Origin: JBCCZC01 sp039188505
GTDB lineage: Bacteria; Pseudomonadota; Gammaproteobacteria; Xanthomonadales; SZUA-38
Assembly (NCBI GenBank): GCA_039188505.1
Contig: JBCCZC010000318.1
Coordinates: forward strand, 1 to 6,816
Direction: 5' to 3'
Length of the DNA stretch: 6,816 nt
Shown: in pieces, positions 6,289 to 6,816 of the stretch
Position numbering within the stretch: the stretch's first letter is position 1
Layout: the number at the start of each line of letters is the position of its first letter
Notes under the pieces: model-generated
Seen by the model: only the letters and a program-made list of their open reading frames with translations
Databases searched by the model: none
What the model was told of the DNA's origin: nothing
Position numbers and translations under genes: made by a program

Positions 6289-6747
6289 ATGAAGCGAACC
6301 GCAAACACCCTCACGGTCCTCGGCCTGGCCTTCGCCATGTCCGTGACGGCCAAGCCCTTCGTCTATCCAGCGGACGGTCAGACGGCCGAGCAGCAGGGCA
6401 AGGACGAATACGAATGCTCACAGTGGGCAACAGGGCAGACGGGCTTCGATCCGACCGCGCCCCAGCAGACCGCATCGGCGCCACCACCGCAGCAGCGTCG
6501 CGGCGGCGCCGTGCGTGGCGCGGTCGTCGGCGCCGCCGTCGGTGAGATCGTCGACGACGACTGGGAAGACGGAGCCAAGGCGGGCGCACTCCTCGGCGGC
6601 GTGCGTCAGAGTCGTCGCAACCGTCAGCAGCAGCAGGCCCATAACCAGGCGCAGCAGCAGGCAGCAGGCCAGCAGCAGGCGGCGGTCGACAGCTACTACA
6701 AGGCCTGGGGCATCTGCCTCGAGGGCCGCGGCTACACGGTGGGATGA
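6289..6747 (+). CDS. Small YMGG-type glycine-zipper envelope protein with Gln-rich tail
   Basis: 152 residues. A signal-like N-terminus (MKRTANTLTVLGLAFAMSVTA) is cut probably after Ala21. Next comes the family-typical segment YPADGQTAEQQGKDEYECSQ (26-45) and WATGQTGFDP (46-55). The glycine zipper has perfect GxxxG spacing at G73-G77-G81-G85, and again at G95-G99-G103, separated by an acidic loop (DDDWEDG). A Gln-rich stretch (113-130) precedes the conserved end YYKAWGICLEGRGYTV (136-151). Cys43 and Cys143 flank the zipper and could form a disulphide in the periplasm. Glycine zippers pack helices in membranes or oligomers. The exact role is unknown. It lies 67 bases after the DUF481 gene, with no terminator seen between them, and overlaps the next gene by ATGA. 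Only a weak ribosome-binding site (GGGA) is visible. Confidence 0.88.
   Translation: MKRTANTLTVLGLAFAMSVTAKPFVYPADGQTAEQQGKDEYECSQWATGQTGFDPTAPQQTASAPPPQQRRGGAVRGAVVGAAVGEIVDDDWEDGAKAGALLGGVRQSRRNRQQQQAHNQAQQQAAGQQQAAVDSYYKAWGICLEGRGYTVG
6625..6678 (+). repeat. CAG-rich tract encoding a Gln/Ala-rich segment
   Basis: Interrupted runs of CAG codons (three to four at a time, broken by GCC, CAT, AAC and GCA/GCG) encode Gln/Ala-rich residues 113-130 of the glycine-zipper protein. The tract could vary in length between strains by slippage, but the interruptions should limit this. Confidence 0.6.
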
Positions 6748-6816
6748 AGACGATGAAGCGAATCACGGCAATCATGCTGGCGGCGGGACTGCTCTTCGGT
6801 ACCGCGGCGCAGGCCG
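6744..6816 (+). CDS. Start of an exported protein (3' end beyond window)
   Basis: Only the signal peptide is in view: MKTMKRITAIMLAAGLLFGT followed by AAQA, a textbook signal peptidase I site, and the frame is open at the right edge. ATG(6744) overlaps the preceding TGA as ATGA, the usual mark of translational coupling. An in-frame ATG at 6753 is an alternative start, with GGTGGG (6738-6743) 9 bases upstream, and would give MKRITAIM. Either start yields a working signal peptide. No mature residues are visible, so the family cannot be named. A second small envelope protein co-expressed with the glycine-zipper gene is the likely reading. Confidence 0.7.
   Translation, partial: MKTMKRITAIMLAAGLLFGTAAQA

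Overview
The window encodes only exported or surface-facing proteins of a GC-rich Gram-negative bacterium, most likely a gammaproteobacterium. I infer this from three Lol-type lipoprotein signals, a DUF481 outer-membrane barrel ending in a C-terminal Phe, a glycine-zipper envelope protein, and the high G+C at third codon positions. No RNA gene, mobile element, CRISPR array or phage gene is visible.

The layout is two divergent gene sets around a 147-base intergenic region (5049-5195). Leftward lies a tight four-gene cluster. First is an 875-residue lipoprotein with three tandem ~95-residue modules and a long Tyr/Gly-rich tail (2421-5048). Then come a DUF4136 lipoprotein (1805-2383), a DUF900 alpha/beta-hydrolase lipoprotein with a visible catalytic triad (466-1794), and a secreted, probably outer-membrane protein that runs off the left edge (1-465). 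The gaps are 37, 10 and 0 bases, so one transcript is likely. At the last junction the upstream amber stop is followed directly and in frame by the next ATG.

Rightward lie a DUF481 outer-membrane protein (5196-6221), a small YMGG-type glycine-zipper protein with a Gln-rich tail (6289-6747), and the signal peptide of a further gene that overlaps it by ATGA and runs off the right edge (6744-6816).

None of these families has a well-defined biochemical role. The most economical reading is an envelope module: a large multidomain surface lipoprotein, a small companion lipoprotein sharing an aromatic/Gly-rich segment, a lipid-anchored hydrolase and a barrel-like partner. That they work together is inference from gene order. 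The sequence directly supports the domain calls, lipoboxes, repeats and junctions.
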